A stretch of 64,000 nucleotides of DNA from Achatina immaculata. Taxonomy: Eukaryota > Mollusca > Gastropoda > Stylommatophora > Achatinidae. Under the pieces are notes generated by a model, which made no database searches, was not told the origin of the DNA, and saw only the letters and a list, made by a program, of their open reading frames with translations. Below, one piece after another: positions 34,934 to 46,010 of the stretch. Position 1 is the stretch's first letter. Each line of letters begins with the position of its first letter. Location of the stretch: NCBI GenBank assembly GCA_009760885.1, contig CM019713.1:11865774-11929773 (forward strand), read 5' to 3'. Made by a program: the position numbers and the translations under genes.

Positions 34934-36688
34934 CATGGACACTTGTCTGCATGAGACATTTTGAGTTGATGCAAGTGGCTCAGTAGTCTGCAATGGCCTG
35001 TCCTTGGGCGAAAGAGGATGGTTTGCTGATGTCTTGGTAGTTGGTGTATTGGATCTGGTTCATCATTGTTGCATTTCAGTTTCTTTTTCCATTCAGATCT
35101 GCACTGGTTTTTGTCTCTTGGTAGTTTATTGGATGATTGGTTTGATCTTGACTGCTGCCAGCTTTGGACAGGCTGTCAGATATTTCACTGCCGGCTATTC
35201 CACAGTAGGATGGTATCCTTGTAGGGCCACGGTTGTTTACAGCGTAAGGTGCTTCAGTTCTGTTGTGATTTCCTGTATGTTTGCCTGTGGGTTCTATGTT
35301 GTTTTTAGGGATTCCAGAAGTGCCCTGCAGTCTGTAAAGAAGGCTATTTTGTGTGGTGGCTGCTGGTTTTCTGTTTTAAGTGTTCTGAGGGCTTCAAGGA
35401 GGGCTGTTGTTTCTGCCCTGTAGTTGGAGGAAATCTTTCCCATCATGAAGGCCTTTTTGGTTTGTCTCCCATCTGTGTATCTTATGTAAACGTCCCCACC
35501 TCCACTTTTTACTGCTTTTTCTGCAGACCCATCTGTGTATTTGGGTTGTATTTGCTGCCAATCAGCTCCTGGGTCAGTGTTTTCATCTGAAGTGTTGTTA
35601 GGTAGTCCTTTTTTGTGTATGCCTGGTACCTCTGTGAGGACTGTTATCTTTTCACAGTGACTGTGCTTCAACACAATTTGGAGTGGTTCAGTTTCTTCAT
35701 GAGAGGTGGAAGGAGGTCTTTATAGTGTTGATGCAGCTGTGTTGTCAGATGGGTGAAGCTGGTTCTTTTCAGTCTGTTTTTTGTGGACTCTTGAATTCTT
35801 TTGTTCACAGGGTGGGTTGTCAGGCAAATTAACTTTTGTTTGTAGATCATTTGTTTTTCTTTGAGCCTGACCTCAAGAGTTTGAATTTGCGTGTATTTCT
35901 CCATCTCCATGATGGGAGTGCTCTTCATTTCTCCTGTGATCAGCTGCAGGCCAGTGTTTTGCACTTGTGTTAGGCGAACGGTGTTTGTGTTGGAGGCTGT
36001 GGCCCAGGCTGTCATGTCATATTTAAGTGTTGGCCTTATGGTGCCCAAATATGCTTTTTTTTAATATGTTGCTGTTGGCTCCCCAGGTTGTGCCTGCCAG
36101 CTTTTTTATCACAGATAGCTTTTTAATTGCTTTGTTTTCTGTGTCAAGCAGATGTGGCTTCCAGGTTAGCCTCTTGTCCAGTTTCACTCCGGGGAATGTT
36201 GGCTGTTCTGTCTAAGTTCTCTTCCTTGTATTTCTAGTTTAAAGGTTCTGTCTTGTTGGACAATGAGAAGCAAGTGGCGTGGACTTTGTGGGGTTTATCA
36301 TCACTCCCCATTTTGTGGCCCAGTCTCCTATGGTATTTAGTCCTTCCTGTATTCTGTGAGTTGCTGTTGATGTTTTTTTCTGCAGCATTCCACACAGTGA
36401 AGTCATCTGCGTGCATGGCGTGTGATATGCTGTTGGGCAGTTTGTCTGTGATGTCATTTATGTATACCTGGAACAGAGTGGGATAAATAACTCCTCTCTG
36501 CGAAACGCCTTGGTTCAGGGTGACTCTGTGGCTTAGTTTTCCATTCATTTTGACCCTGGCTGTTCTGTATCTCAAGAAATCTTGTATCCACCAAAACACT
36601 GTTCCTTCAACCTTGTTGTTGAGTAGTTTCAGGAGACCTTTTTTTCCATACTTTGTCAAATGTGTTAGGTCTACAAAGGTCCATAATG
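34722..36688 (-). mobile_element. LINE C: reverse transcriptase, RNase H and zinc-knuckle C-terminus
   Basis: Minus strand, 5' to 3'. The reverse transcriptase has LLNNKVEGTVFWWIQDFLRY near 36620-36560, NQGVSQRGVIYPTLFQVYIN (motif B) near 36510-36450, and HADDFTVW (catalytic box) near 36415-36390. The thumb (RPTLKYDMTAWATAS) spans 36040-35995. RNase H follows at 35580-35300 with YTDGSA, ISSNYRAETTALLEAL and FFTDCRALLESL (Asp, Glu and Asp positions present). The C-terminus has CPCGSGVQTPEHILQECP near 34945-34890. The 3' tail is (CTT)n, read as (AAG)n. Frameshifts separate these blocks. Other pieces lie at 22570, 33060 and 45830. RNase H plus a C-terminal Cys motif place it among I/Jockey-like LINEs. 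Confidence 0.85.
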
Positions 36689-36732
36689 TTTAATGGGTCC
36701 AAAATATTTAAGTTTTCTCTGTTTAATCCCCT
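36689..36732 (-). mobile_element. LINE A, remaining 5' piece beyond the LINE C insertion
   Basis: TTTAATGGGTCCAAAATATT and TTAAGTTTTCTCTGTTTAATC continue LINE A exactly where 34721 left off, followed by TTACCATT at 36733-36740. Confidence 0.8.
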
Positions 36733-36832
36733 TTACCATTACACAATGCAAAATCATGCAATTTTTTTTATGCTTTTAACGAAAAGTCAGATTGTGCTTG
36801 ATTTTTTATAGTATTACCTATACTGTAATTTA

Positions 36833-38036
36833 GAAGAACAAGCAGGATTTCGTAAAAGGAGAAGCTGTCTCAACCAGATCTTTACTCTAAGAATAATACT
36901 TGAAAAACATATTGAAAAGCAGAAACCATTAATACTGAACTTCATAGATTTTAATAGGGCATTTGATAGCATACACAGAGATTCATTGTGGAGTATTTTA
37001 AGTCTATATGGAATACCATCTAAGACTGTCAACATCATTAAGGACCTCTACAATGGATATATTTGTGCAGTCAAAACAGAAGAAGGGATGAGGGAATGGT
37101 TCCAGATTGAAACAGGCATGAAACAAGGATGTATACTATCTCCTTTGCTTTTTGAAATTGCAATAGACTTCACCATGAAAAAATGCCGGACAGGTAACAC
37201 AAGTATTGACTGGGTACATGGGACCCAACTAGAAGATCTTGATTTTGCTGATGACATAACTCTTATCAGTAACAATGTGAATTCCATGCAAGAAAAAACA
37301 GATATCCTGTCTTCACTGACTAGCAAAATAGGACTTGAAATTAACAAGGACAAAACAAAAATAATGAAACTTCCCATTAATCAAAATGGAAAAATACATG
37401 TAGAAGGGACAGCTGTTGAACAAGTCAATCAACTTGCATACCTTGGTAGCTACATAAACCAGGATGTTGACACCAGAAAGGAAGTTAGAATTAGAATTGC
37501 AAAAGCAGCATTGATTTTCAAGAATCTTGAGAACATAAGGCACTCAAAAGTTATAAGCACAAAAATAAAGTTAAGACTATTCAATTCAAATGTTATATCC
37601 ACCCTCATTTATGTATGTGAAAGCTTGAAAACAACTAAAGAAATAGACAATAAATTAGACTCTTGAAAACAAATGCCTAAGGAAAAAACTTGGCATCAAG
37701 TGAAACAAATTCAAGAACAATGCATAGATAAGACAGATGAGCGAACAAGAACCAGTCTCATGGGTGATCAGGAGAATGAGATGGACATATGTTGGTCATA
37801 TGATGAGAAGAAATGATCAGAGAATCCTAAAACAAACTATCAAGTGGAACACAAGAGGCTAAAGAAAAAGAGGCTGACCACGGGAAACTCTAATGAGAAC
37901 ATTGTTAAGAGAGGTCAAACTAACAGACATAAAATCCCTTGATGAGGCTGAAAGGCTCGCCGAAAACAGGAAAAACTGGCAAACTACCTTGCGAGCCTTA
38001 TGTGACATTTAAGGCACAGGAAGGATATAAGATAAG
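36833..38036 (+). mobile_element. LINE B, 5'-truncated, with 13 bp target duplication
   Basis: Starts within the reverse transcriptase (EEQAGFRKRRSCLNQIFTL). The longest open frame (36986-37666) carries GMKQGCILSPLLFEIAIDF, LEDLDFADDITLISN (intact FADD), GLEINKDKTKIMK, LGSYINQD and IKLRLFNSNVISTLIY. The C-terminal region and 3' UTR follow to about 38036. It is flanked by ATACTGTAATTTA at 36820-36832 and 38037-38049. Better preserved than the copy at 10555 but not intact: frames break upstream near 36900 and near 37665. Confidence 0.92.
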
Positions 38037-38249
38037 ATACTGTAATTTAATGACTAAGATTTACTGTATTTTGTGATTAATATATTTTGTGTCCGATAAC
38101 GATAGCTTTAGCTGTTTGTTATGTGTTTAATGTAACAGATGTGGGACACACTTTATACTGCTGCAGTCCTTGTAATGCTTAATGTCAACTCTGTTTAATG
38201 TCACACCCTGATGGTCCTGATGATGCAACATTAAGCGGGTTCAACTGTA

Positions 38250-38660
38250 TATAAATATATTCTTCATTTGATGATTATTCTGTGAGACAAAACATAAGCT
38301 GAAGATTCACAGTAAAAGCATGTCTCTAAATCTAGGGCATACTGTTTAGATAAAGAACATTATATGATGCAAAAGATCACAAACAAAAATATTATGACTA
38401 TTTAAGAAAAAAAGTAGGAACAGCTTTATTAATTAAACAGCACACGGCTGTTTGCACCTTAATCATAGAAAAACATACAGGACAAAGAAATAGGCAACGA
38501 AGATAAAATATAAATTCACACGAATGCTATACAACAAATAGAAATGGAAAAAAAAATTAGAACAAACGGAGCATTTAACTGCGACTTGTAAGAAGCTGCA
38601 TACACAGGTGCACATGGTGGAGTGTTGAGAATATTTAAATGGAGACTTGCGATGTACGAT
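38250..38660. other. ORP intron 7, no element recognised
   Basis: AT-rich sequence between the Tigger end and the 38668 palindrome. Confidence 0.5.
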
Positions 38661-38667
38661 CGGCTGG

Positions 38668-38796
38668 TAGTAATGATGGGGAGGTGAGGACCATGGAAAG
38701 GGGGAGAGAGTGATACAGTGGTAGTCTAGCCAAGAGAAGACTAGACTATCACAGCATCACTCTCCTCTTTCCATGTTTCCCATCCCCTCATTACTA
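38668..38796. repeat. inverted repeat, ~60 bp arms, 6-10 bp loop
   Basis: The left arm TAGTAATGATGGGGAGG... pairs with the right arm ...CCCATCCCCTCATTACTA with several mismatches. Both arms contain a CCATGGAAAG/CTTTCCATG block. Confidence 0.8.
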
Positions 38797-38929
38797 AGTT
38801 ACATATTCAATTTTATATACTTATACATTAATTACTCAAGTGTTATCAAACAAAAGTATATGATCTAAAAATATTCTAAAGGTATATTTGCAAACTGGCA
38901 TACACTCAGCAAAATACTGTGCTTCTAAG

Positions 38930-39160
38930 TAAACATTTTTTATCAGGCCATAAAGGCACCCAAGAGATGTGGTGTTAGTGTTTACTTCTTTTCCTTTGAC
39001 CTGTCTGCACACTGAAAGATGTAACGCCTGGTTGCCTATCTTTTCCTGACCACCAGAAGGAGCCAGGTACACATTTCTACAGGTGGGTAACAAGGGTGCC
39101 TCTGGCTGGATTTAAACCACTGATCTTCAGCATGAGAGACAAGCAGCAACGTTGCTGTTT
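38930..39160 (-). repeat. SINE-like repeat (type 3), copy 1
   Basis: The minus-strand head has GGTTTAAATCCAGCC, a degenerate B box, and the body shares TCTTTCAGTGTGCAGACAGG-like sequence with 59830-60060. An A/AC run at 39164-39192 flanks it. Confidence 0.5.
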
Positions 39161-39238
39161 ATCCAAAAAAAAAAAAAAAAAACACACACACAAAGTCACT
39201 TCCCATTATAACAAAAATTTCTATAAGGCAGGACGTAC

Positions 39239-39361
39239 AGGTCCGGGATATGTGAATTCAAACACACTGTTCCATTCACCATTCACTTTACATAAAATAT
39301 CTCCTGTCCTCGTATTCTTGGCCTCTGCAGTCACATGGTGAAGTTTTCCTCCATAGATTGG
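39239..39361 (-). CDS. OSBPL11-like: ORP9/10/11-like gene, exon 7
   Basis: A 41-codon exon, phase 0 at both ends, with acceptor TTATTTACAG and donor GTACGT. It encodes PIYGGKLHHVTAEAK and then CKVNGEWNSVFEFTYPG. The YGGK.H.VTAE and GEWN blocks are hallmarks of the ORP lipid-transfer barrel. The EFTY ending favours the ORP10/11 branch over ORP9. Intron 7, which follows, is about 12 kb. Confidence 0.92.
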
Positions 39362-40412
39362 CTGTAAATAAGAAATCCCATACAAGTGATTAGACCAGCT
39401 TTAGTCTGACAAAGTACTAAATAATTCTAAAATGACTAATATTTGTTAAAGCATGGGAGTGACTATATGTATAATTAAGAAGAGCTGTTGTGCTGGTTGA
39501 ATCTGTATCACAATAAACTCTCTGATACATCCACAAAATGCTCAATGACAGACTGTCTTCTAGAAACAGAGACTACCAAACAAACAACAAAAATGACTCC
39601 CATGGGCAAAAAAAAAACAAACCAGCCAGCACTCTTAGCACTGTAAATCTGTGACTTGTGGCTCCTACTGCCTAATGACAGAAGATGCCTCTTTCAACAA
39701 ATTTTCACGTTCTTAGAAGCAAAACTGTGAGATGTATAAATGACAAGGTCATGTTCATAGCAACAATTTTTTTTTAAAATGTTAATGAACAATCTAGTTT
39801 TTTTCTGTTGTCCTTCTAATGCCAAAATCTAAGTATAAAGCTGGTTTGTATGTTTATCTACAGGATTGTTTGTTGTTTCTACTATAGCATACAGTGAAAT
39901 TAGGGAAAAGAATAGCAAACAATTTTTTTTCCTGGGGTCAGATTATTGACACTGCCCTCAGGGATGATGGGAGAAATTTTTCTTCTTTTTATCTGTCTGC
40001 TTTTGCCATTAGTATTGGAGGGGGTTTGAGACACCAGTCCACAGCAAGCTGAGAGGCCTGGGTAGCTGTCACATTATGTTTCTTTTTATTTTTGTCTTTC
40101 ACCCCATCCATCTACTTTTTTCCTTGGTTGTCCTCACACCCTATATCCAGATGATTCATGCATATCAAATGCCTGAACAACTTAACTCTCTGATTTTTGA
40201 TGTAGCATTTGACAGGTGTTCATCATTTGCCTGATTATTTCATTTCACACTTGATCTCTTCTTGTCTTGTTTACCATTTTTGTTATGCATTTCATTTTGA
40301 TGGAGAAATTTAATAGTTAAAAAAAAAGGTTCATTTCTTCTCCCATCAGATATGCGAAGAGTTACCGCTTGTTGCTGTATAATATTCTCCTCGACTTTAG
40401 AATGTAGTTCAC
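39362..40412. other. ORP intron 6
   Basis: AT-rich intron without recognised elements. Confidence 0.7.
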
Positions 40413-40573
40413 CTTAGAATGGAAAACTATCTGAGCTGTACATCCCGTCTTCTCACAAGTCATCTGTATTTTGTCTCCCAGTTCCACCCAAGGGACAGTC
40501 AATATTGATCGAGCATAAGCACTTGGCATACCAAAAACATAATCCTCATTATGATCTTCCAGTCGCAAACAAA
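40413..40573 (-). CDS. OSBPL11-like: ORP9/10/11-like gene, exon 6
   Basis: 161 nt exon, entered with two bases of a split Val codon and ending in phase 0 (AAG then GTGAAC). The acceptor is TTTCCATCCTCAG. It encodes [33 protein letters not shown] and a following AQIVFHSK. The [11 protein letters not shown] block is conserved in the ORP9/10/11 group, and residues around it line the lipid-binding barrel. Confidence 0.93.
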
Positions 40574-40689
40574 CTGAGGATGGAAATAATGATGTGTAAT
40601 ATCGAAATATTTAAAACAAAACAAGAAAACATTAACTGATTACTCAAAATTTAGAAAATTTAAAGAATACCGAAGAAAGTAGGAAATGT

Positions 40690-41270
40690 GCAGATTTCTT
40701 AGTTAAGATGATGAGACAAACTAATGTATAAAAGATGCCTCAATTTCACACTTTTAAGAACCTTGAGAAAATGTGGAAATCAAAACTCCTAAGCACAAGA
40801 TCAAAGCTCCAGATATTCAACTCAAACGTAACATCCATTCTTACATATACATGTGAAAACTGATAAAATATTTTTTTAAAATAGAGAGCAAACTGGACAC
40901 ATTTGAAAACAAATGTCTAAGACAAAATACTATGTACACAATGGAATGAATCCAAGACTAAAGCAGATAAATGAGCATGCTGCATACTGTCTCAGCAGTG
41001 ATCAAGAAGGTGGGCATATGTGCGCCATGTGATGAGAAGAAACAATCAGAGAATCACAAAGCAAGCCATCAAATGATAAAACATCTAGAAAAAAAAAAGA
41101 GACAGACCTAGAGAGACTCTAAAGAGAACACTGAAAAGAGGTGCTAAAAATGATCAACATCAAATTCCTTGATGTGATTGAGAAGCTCGTTGAGAACAGA
41201 CTTATGACAAGACATAGTGTGAGCCCTATGTGACGCTTGATAGCACAGGAAGGATGTATGACATAATTTC
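40690..41270 (+). mobile_element. LINE B, old diverged 3' fragment
   Basis: Recognisable LINE B C-terminal order (FKNLEKMWKSKLLSTRSK-like, FENKCLRQ, RRNNQRITKQAIK, then GTGAGCCCTATGTGACGC) with many stops. More decayed than other B copies; it lies in ORP intron 5, next to exon 6. Confidence 0.75.
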
Positions 41271-42179
41271 ATGCAAGATCAGCACAGAAATAATCAATAA
41301 ATATGTAACAAAATACAGTTATGTCATATCCTGAGCTATACAGAAGATTCAATATTTACATAATACAGAAAAGAAATATGTTCCCCACATCTTTAAATGA
41401 AACAATGATGTGGAGAAGACCCTAGTTTTAAACAATGTTCAGCAAAAAACACTGGCGTGCAGACTTGGGTTACTGAGCTGATGAACCAGGGCTGATCAAA
41501 ATACGCTATCCACTCCTACATGGTGCTCCTGCTTGCAAACTGATGCACTCTTTGTATTAACTCAAAGATGGCTCTTTTGGCCTGTGATTTCATGTTCATT
41601 ATTTGGTGAAGGCAGTGAAAATGGATGGTTAGGTTTTTTTCACAGCAGTGAATAAATAAATGGATAAATCTGTACTTGTGTGAGGCTCAAGAGAATTAAA
41701 CGCTAGTGGAGTAAATCCTGAAAGAAAAATGTGGAGGATGGTGGGTTCTTTAGCCTTACCCATTTTCTGGCAACTCCTGCAGCTCTGCTAGATTTTCAGA
41801 TGTACAGAGTTGATTGACATAGTTGGAAGGAGTGGGGGGGGGGGGTGGGTGGAAATGCAATATCGGAAAGCACTTTCTTCATATCAAAATGCCTAGAGTA
41901 AGCAGGGTATGTATTCACTGGATGTGCCTCCATACCAAATGCCCAGACAAAGCATGATATGTATTCAACGGATATGTCCAACTCCATCTTTGCATTAAGC
42001 TCAGGCACAGAACATGAGAGGAGCTGTTCAACAAAATGATGCATAACAAATCCCATATCTAACCTGCTTCAAAACCATCTTCTAAACAACAAAAAAATCC
42101 CATTATAAAATAATCAAGAGATGTCCTGAAATGGAGCAAATCAGTCCTTTCTGTCACTGATAAATGCCAACTAACTCAC
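41271..42179. other. ORP intron 5, remainder
   Basis: Contains a G run at 41834-41849 and a diverged two-unit ~58 bp repeat near 41880-42000. No gene. Confidence 0.5.
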
Positions 42180-42290
42180 CTTTTCCTACCATTTGCACTC
42201 CAACAGACATCCCCAAAAACTTCGACTTTGTGTATATGGAAGAATTCATTCTCATATGGAATTTTCTGCACTCAACATAGAATGCTGATA
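42180..42290 (-). CDS. OSBPL11-like: ORP9/10/11-like gene, exon 5
   Basis: 111 nt exon, entered with two bases of a split Val codon and leaving one base (G then GTGAG). The acceptor is TTGTTTTCAG. It encodes SAFYVECRKFHMRM and then YTKSKFLGMSVGVQMVGK. The SAFYxEC and TKSKFLGMSxGV blocks are strongly conserved in ORPs. The phase-1 end fits exon 6 exactly. Confidence 0.94.
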
Positions 42291-42769
42291 CTGAAAACAA
42301 CATAGTGGATTCACATAAACAAATTATATTCAAAATTCTATTTTATAAGTAATATTTGTTCTGTTGAATTGAAGATACTGCAAATTTAAATGAATCAATC
42401 AAGCATGACTGAGTGAGTTAAACTGAGGCAAACACATGTATCAGGTAACAGCACACTGTGATATTGTGGTTGTTAACATGAATTTAAAATGTGTTACCAT
42501 CACCTCAGAGCTTCACTAAGGGGACAGAACTCAGATCTCTATCATCACAGAATAAGATGAAATAAAGCTAGCGAGCTGACAAGTTAGCAATACACTGATA
42601 GTTAGGTTAAAAAAAAAGGGGGTTCTCCATCTTCTTATTTAAGAAACTGGATGCTTTTTACCAGCAGGGAGTTGGAAATTTTACTCTTATGCTGTTATCT
42701 ATTTTGGTTGTAAGCTGCCACCAATACAGTTTAATTAAATGTGAATAATCCAACCCTAGTGAAGGAGTT

Positions 42770-43207
42770 AATGTAGTAAGCTATTCTCACACTGGAAATG
42801 TTAATACGAGTTACTACTTTATAGAGTTCACTAACAACAATCTTTCTTTAAGTAGCTGTAGGTGACTCATCCTGAAGTTTGCAATGCAAATTACTACTTT
42901 CCTGGAGTTAATGAATTTATGCTGTCACCCTTCATGAAGCTGATGAATGTAAACTTTCTAACTCAGAGCTTTATAGCAAAGGTCACTCTTTCCAAGATCA
43001 AAGTCGTTAGTTTTAAAATTTAAATGAAAGTTAGCCTCAGTTACTTTAAGGTGAATATAAACCTTCATAATCTTGAAGCTGCAGTGAATGAAGGCCTTCA
43101 TTACGTTAAAATTTATTCCCATTACCTCGAAGTTTAAATGAATGCAAGCCCTCCCCCCATTACCTCGAAGTTTAAATGAATGCAAGCCCTCCCCCTACTA
43201 CCTCAAA
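42770..43207. repeat. degenerate minisatellite, left part
   Basis: Loose tandem units sharing ATTACCTCGAAGTTTAAATG; the last two (43118-43207) are nearly identical. The array resumes after a transposon insertion at 44498. Confidence 0.65.
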
Positions 43208-43304
43208 GTCTAAATCAGCATTTCCCAGACTTGTTCAGGCTGCCACCCCCTTTCCTCCCAGGCCACATCCTCACCACCCCCCCACCATACACTACTCATA
43301 CAGT

Positions 43305-44040
43305 CAGTCAGTCTTTTGCATGCCCCTTGTGGAACTTTGTCTTCTAAACAGCTCTCCTGTAGGCCTCTCGGTTGTAAGCAAGATGCCCTGCTGCTGATGA
43401 ATCCATAAGCAGATTATCAATGATGTCTTGCAGCCATCTTCATTTTGGTCTTCCTCTCTTTCTTTTTCCCATTATGTATCCTTCCAAGATGGTCTTCTCT
43501 AAATTCTCATGACATTTAATGTGTCCAAAATATTTCAGTTTTCTCTGTTTAATCCTCTTTACTACCCAACCTTCTTCAATACTAAGGTCTTGTAGCATGA
43601 ATATATTTGTTCTTTTCTGCATCCATGATATCTGAAGAACTCCTCTGTAGCATTTACATTCAAAGGCATTTATGTGTTTCTCAGCTGTTTTGTTAAGTGT
43701 CCAGGTCTCACAGGCATATGTTGCAATGGGAACGATGCATGCCCTTAAACATCTTATTATTGTAGTTCTGTCTGTTCCTCATCACAGATTCTTAGTTCTT
43801 TTACTTTCTGAAGAGCAATAGAAATAGATGTCTTCCTTTTAATTTCCCTCACTGTATCTCCATTATTAGTTAGTAATGATCAAAGATATTCAAAACTCTC
43901 CACTTTTTCCAGTTTTTCCTCACTGATACATATTTCAGCTGCCTTGTTTGTTGTGTCAGTTGTCATCAATTTAGTTTTCTTCGCATTAAGATAGAGATTT
44001 TGTTCTTCACTATTCTTACAGACTGACATAATTTACGTAA
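43305..44040 (-). mobile_element. LINE A fragment inside the hAT-like element
   Basis: Minus-strand LINE A from about codon YLNAKKTKL (near 44000) to the (CAGTCAGTC) tail at 43301-43312. It includes SIEEGWVVKRIKQRKLKYFG and MGKRKRGRPK. Frameshifts are present. Confidence 0.85.
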
Positions 44041-44384
44041 AAAATTTACGACTACTCGTACAATGATCTTTTAAACTAGGATATGTCTTACACAAGTAAA
44101 AACTTCAGCTAGCAAACCAATTTATTTAGCAATATGAAGTACACTTACATTCACCTAATGCATTATTTTCTCGGGTTTTAATCTGATGGATTAGTTTCTT
44201 GTAGGGAGACAAGTTTCTCAATATCGGGTTGAAAAGTGCTAAGAAGGGTAGTATTACTGCCCCTGTCTGCTGCTTTACTTTTCCCTCAATGCCCTCATAC
44301 TGCCCTCTTTTCTTCTACTTGCCCCCTCTTCTGACCCTTTTTCTTTCACCACCACCCTTGGTCCTTTCCAACGCCCATGGGGGG

Positions 44385-44409
44385 AGGGGGTGATGGTGGT
44401 GGTGGTGGT

Positions 44410-44470
<61 letters not shown>
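44385..44470. repeat. (GGT)n(GT)n(GA)n compound microsatellite
   Basis: Trinucleotide, then about 18 GT and 10 GA units. Confidence 0.97.
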
Positions 44471-44953
44471 TATTATCACCCACTTTGGGAAACACTGGTC
44501 TAAATGAATGCAAGAAACCATCATGTAAGATTTCCCCACCATGAAGTGGGCAGTTTGAAATGCTATCTTCTTAAAGTCTGAATGAATATAAAGATAAGTT
44601 TAGGCATGTATAAGCCATCTTAGCAGTGGTACTGAGGTGGCCAGAAGATAACGTTAACTGTTGGCAGTTCAGAATTGTGTTACATGAACACACTTTCTTT
44701 TGTGCCAAACATTTAAATTAGATAGTAAAGACTAAATGAGCATTATACTGGTTACAAAACAAAATAATGAAATATTAGGTGCCACTATCCTTTCATTAAA
44801 TAAAGGAAGAGAAGAGAAAACCAGGCAACATGTGTAATGTATTAAAAAAAAAAAAGGAAGAAAGGAAAAAAATAGTATCTAGCTCATGGACTGTGGCGAT
44901 ATTAGGGGTGTGTATGTGTACGTATGAAAGGGTGGGCGTTCTGTATTATATAC

Positions 44954-45080
44954 CTGGCGGGTGATGGGAAACCTGTTCTCCTGTGTACGTCACAAGTATC
45001 TCTGGGGTATCCGACACACGCCAGCTGCAGTGAAATACCTCTCCTAGAACAGGATTGTAAGGCTTCTTTGCTACTGTACC
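44954..45080 (-). CDS. OSBPL11-like: ORP9/10/11-like gene, exon 4 (EQVSHHPP signature)
   Basis: 127 nt exon, phase 0 start and one base over at the end (G then GTATAT). The acceptor is TTATTCTCCTCAG. It encodes [18 protein letters not shown], a short divergent loop, and GEQVSHHPP at the end. KKPYNPxLGE and EQVSHHPP are the defining ORP motifs; the two His residues and the Lys are known to contact phosphoinositide headgroup phosphates in this family. All of these residues are intact. Confidence 0.96.
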
Positions 45081-45325
45081 CTGAGGAGAATAAAATGATC
45101 TTACTCAAGGCAGAAAAAAAGTTAAAATACCATTACTACTTTCATCTCCATTAACAAAATCTTTTTTTTTTAAATTTTACTGGCACTACCTTTCTTTTAA
45201 ACCACAAAGCTTAAAAAATGGCATTTCAACACATAAAATATGACATAGTTTCCTTCTTTATTTTGCACCTGACATATTAAAGTATAATAAATGGAGGTGA
45301 ATGCACTGTTTCAATTGATCTAGGC

Positions 45326-45545
45326 CAGTGTTTCCAAATGTGGAGTGTATGTCCCACCTGGGTGGGGGAAGGGAGGAGAGTAGAATATTTTTTTTTGGAA
45401 AGGAGGGGGGGGGGTGGCATTTAGAATATATTTATATTATACTTTTTTTCAGAACTTGGTTCACTAATATGCTGGAGGGGGGAAACATCAAAATCTTTAG
45501 GATGATGAAGTGGGGCATGACACAGAAACAAGATGAGAAACACTG
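45326..45545. mobile_element. hAT-like MITE, 220 bp
   Basis: Ends CAGTGTTTCCAAATGTGG and ...GATGAGAAACACTG are inverted. The flanks ATCTAGGC (45318-45325) and ATCTGGGC (45546-45553) match in 7 of 8 bases. No coding sequence; a G run lies in the interior. Confidence 0.8.
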
Positions 45546-45829
45546 ATCTGGGCTAATCATGTAGAAATGCTGGTTTTAGCAAACATTTCCTGCATTTTCT
45601 TATGCTTACATCCTTATCAGAACAAATGGATATTTTATCCTTATCGGTATTACAAACTGTGATACAGACTTCTTGAGTCTTTGAGTCAGCTATTCTTACA
45701 TGAAGTCATGGTTAAAAAAGTCTTATCGGACCATGATTCCAACCAGAGATAATTATTCTAAAGCAAAAAGAAAAAATTGACGAACATTAAAGTTAAACAA
45801 GAAAAAAAAAACTTGCATGAACCACCTTA

Positions 45830-46010
45830 TTGCAGTCCATGCTTTTTCCAATGCCTTTTATGTGGAGTCCAGACTCTAGAACATGTCCTTCAGGAATGCC
45901 CAAACCATGCAGACCTGAGGTCTGAGACACGGCCTGAGGACATGAGCATGGGACAAAAGCTTTGGGGCTCCCATCAGGATCTGGAGTGGACTGTGGGCTT
46001 TGCCCTGCTG
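45830..46010 (+). mobile_element. LINE C 3' fragment
   Basis: The plus strand encodes LLCGVQTLEHVLQECPNHAD, then MGQKLWGSHQDLEWTVGFAL, the LINE C C-terminus, passing straight into a tandem array. Confidence 0.85.

Larger units (their letters stand above)
31946..38247 (+). mobile_element. Tigger/pogo-like DNA transposon, split by nested LINEs and a duplication
   Basis: The left end CAGTCAAGCCCACTTAAT (31946) and right end ATTAAGCGGGTTCAACTG (ending 38247) are inverted repeats, each next to TA (31944-31945 and 38248-38249). Inside the left part, 32472-32575 (and 34134-34237 in the duplicate) starts MATKHKRVNLDQSVKVDILK. This resembles the CENP-B-type helix-turn-helix of Tigger transposases, but stops soon follow. 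The rest of the transposase, including the catalytic domain, is absent: only about 1.2 kb is Tigger sequence (31946-32853, 36741-36832 and 38050-38247, plus the duplicate). The remainder is inserted LINE A, C and B. Confidence 0.8.
43216..44497. mobile_element. hAT-like non-autonomous element with 8 bp target duplication
   Basis: The ends CAGCATTTCCCAGACT (43216) and AGTGGG-like/GGGAAACACTG (ending 44497, reverse complement CAGTGTTTCCCAAAG) are inverted repeats typical of hAT elements. GTCTAAAT flanks both sides (43208-43215 and 44498-44505). No transposase is present. The interior is a LINE A fragment plus a C/T-rich stretch and dinucleotide repeats. Confidence 0.85.
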
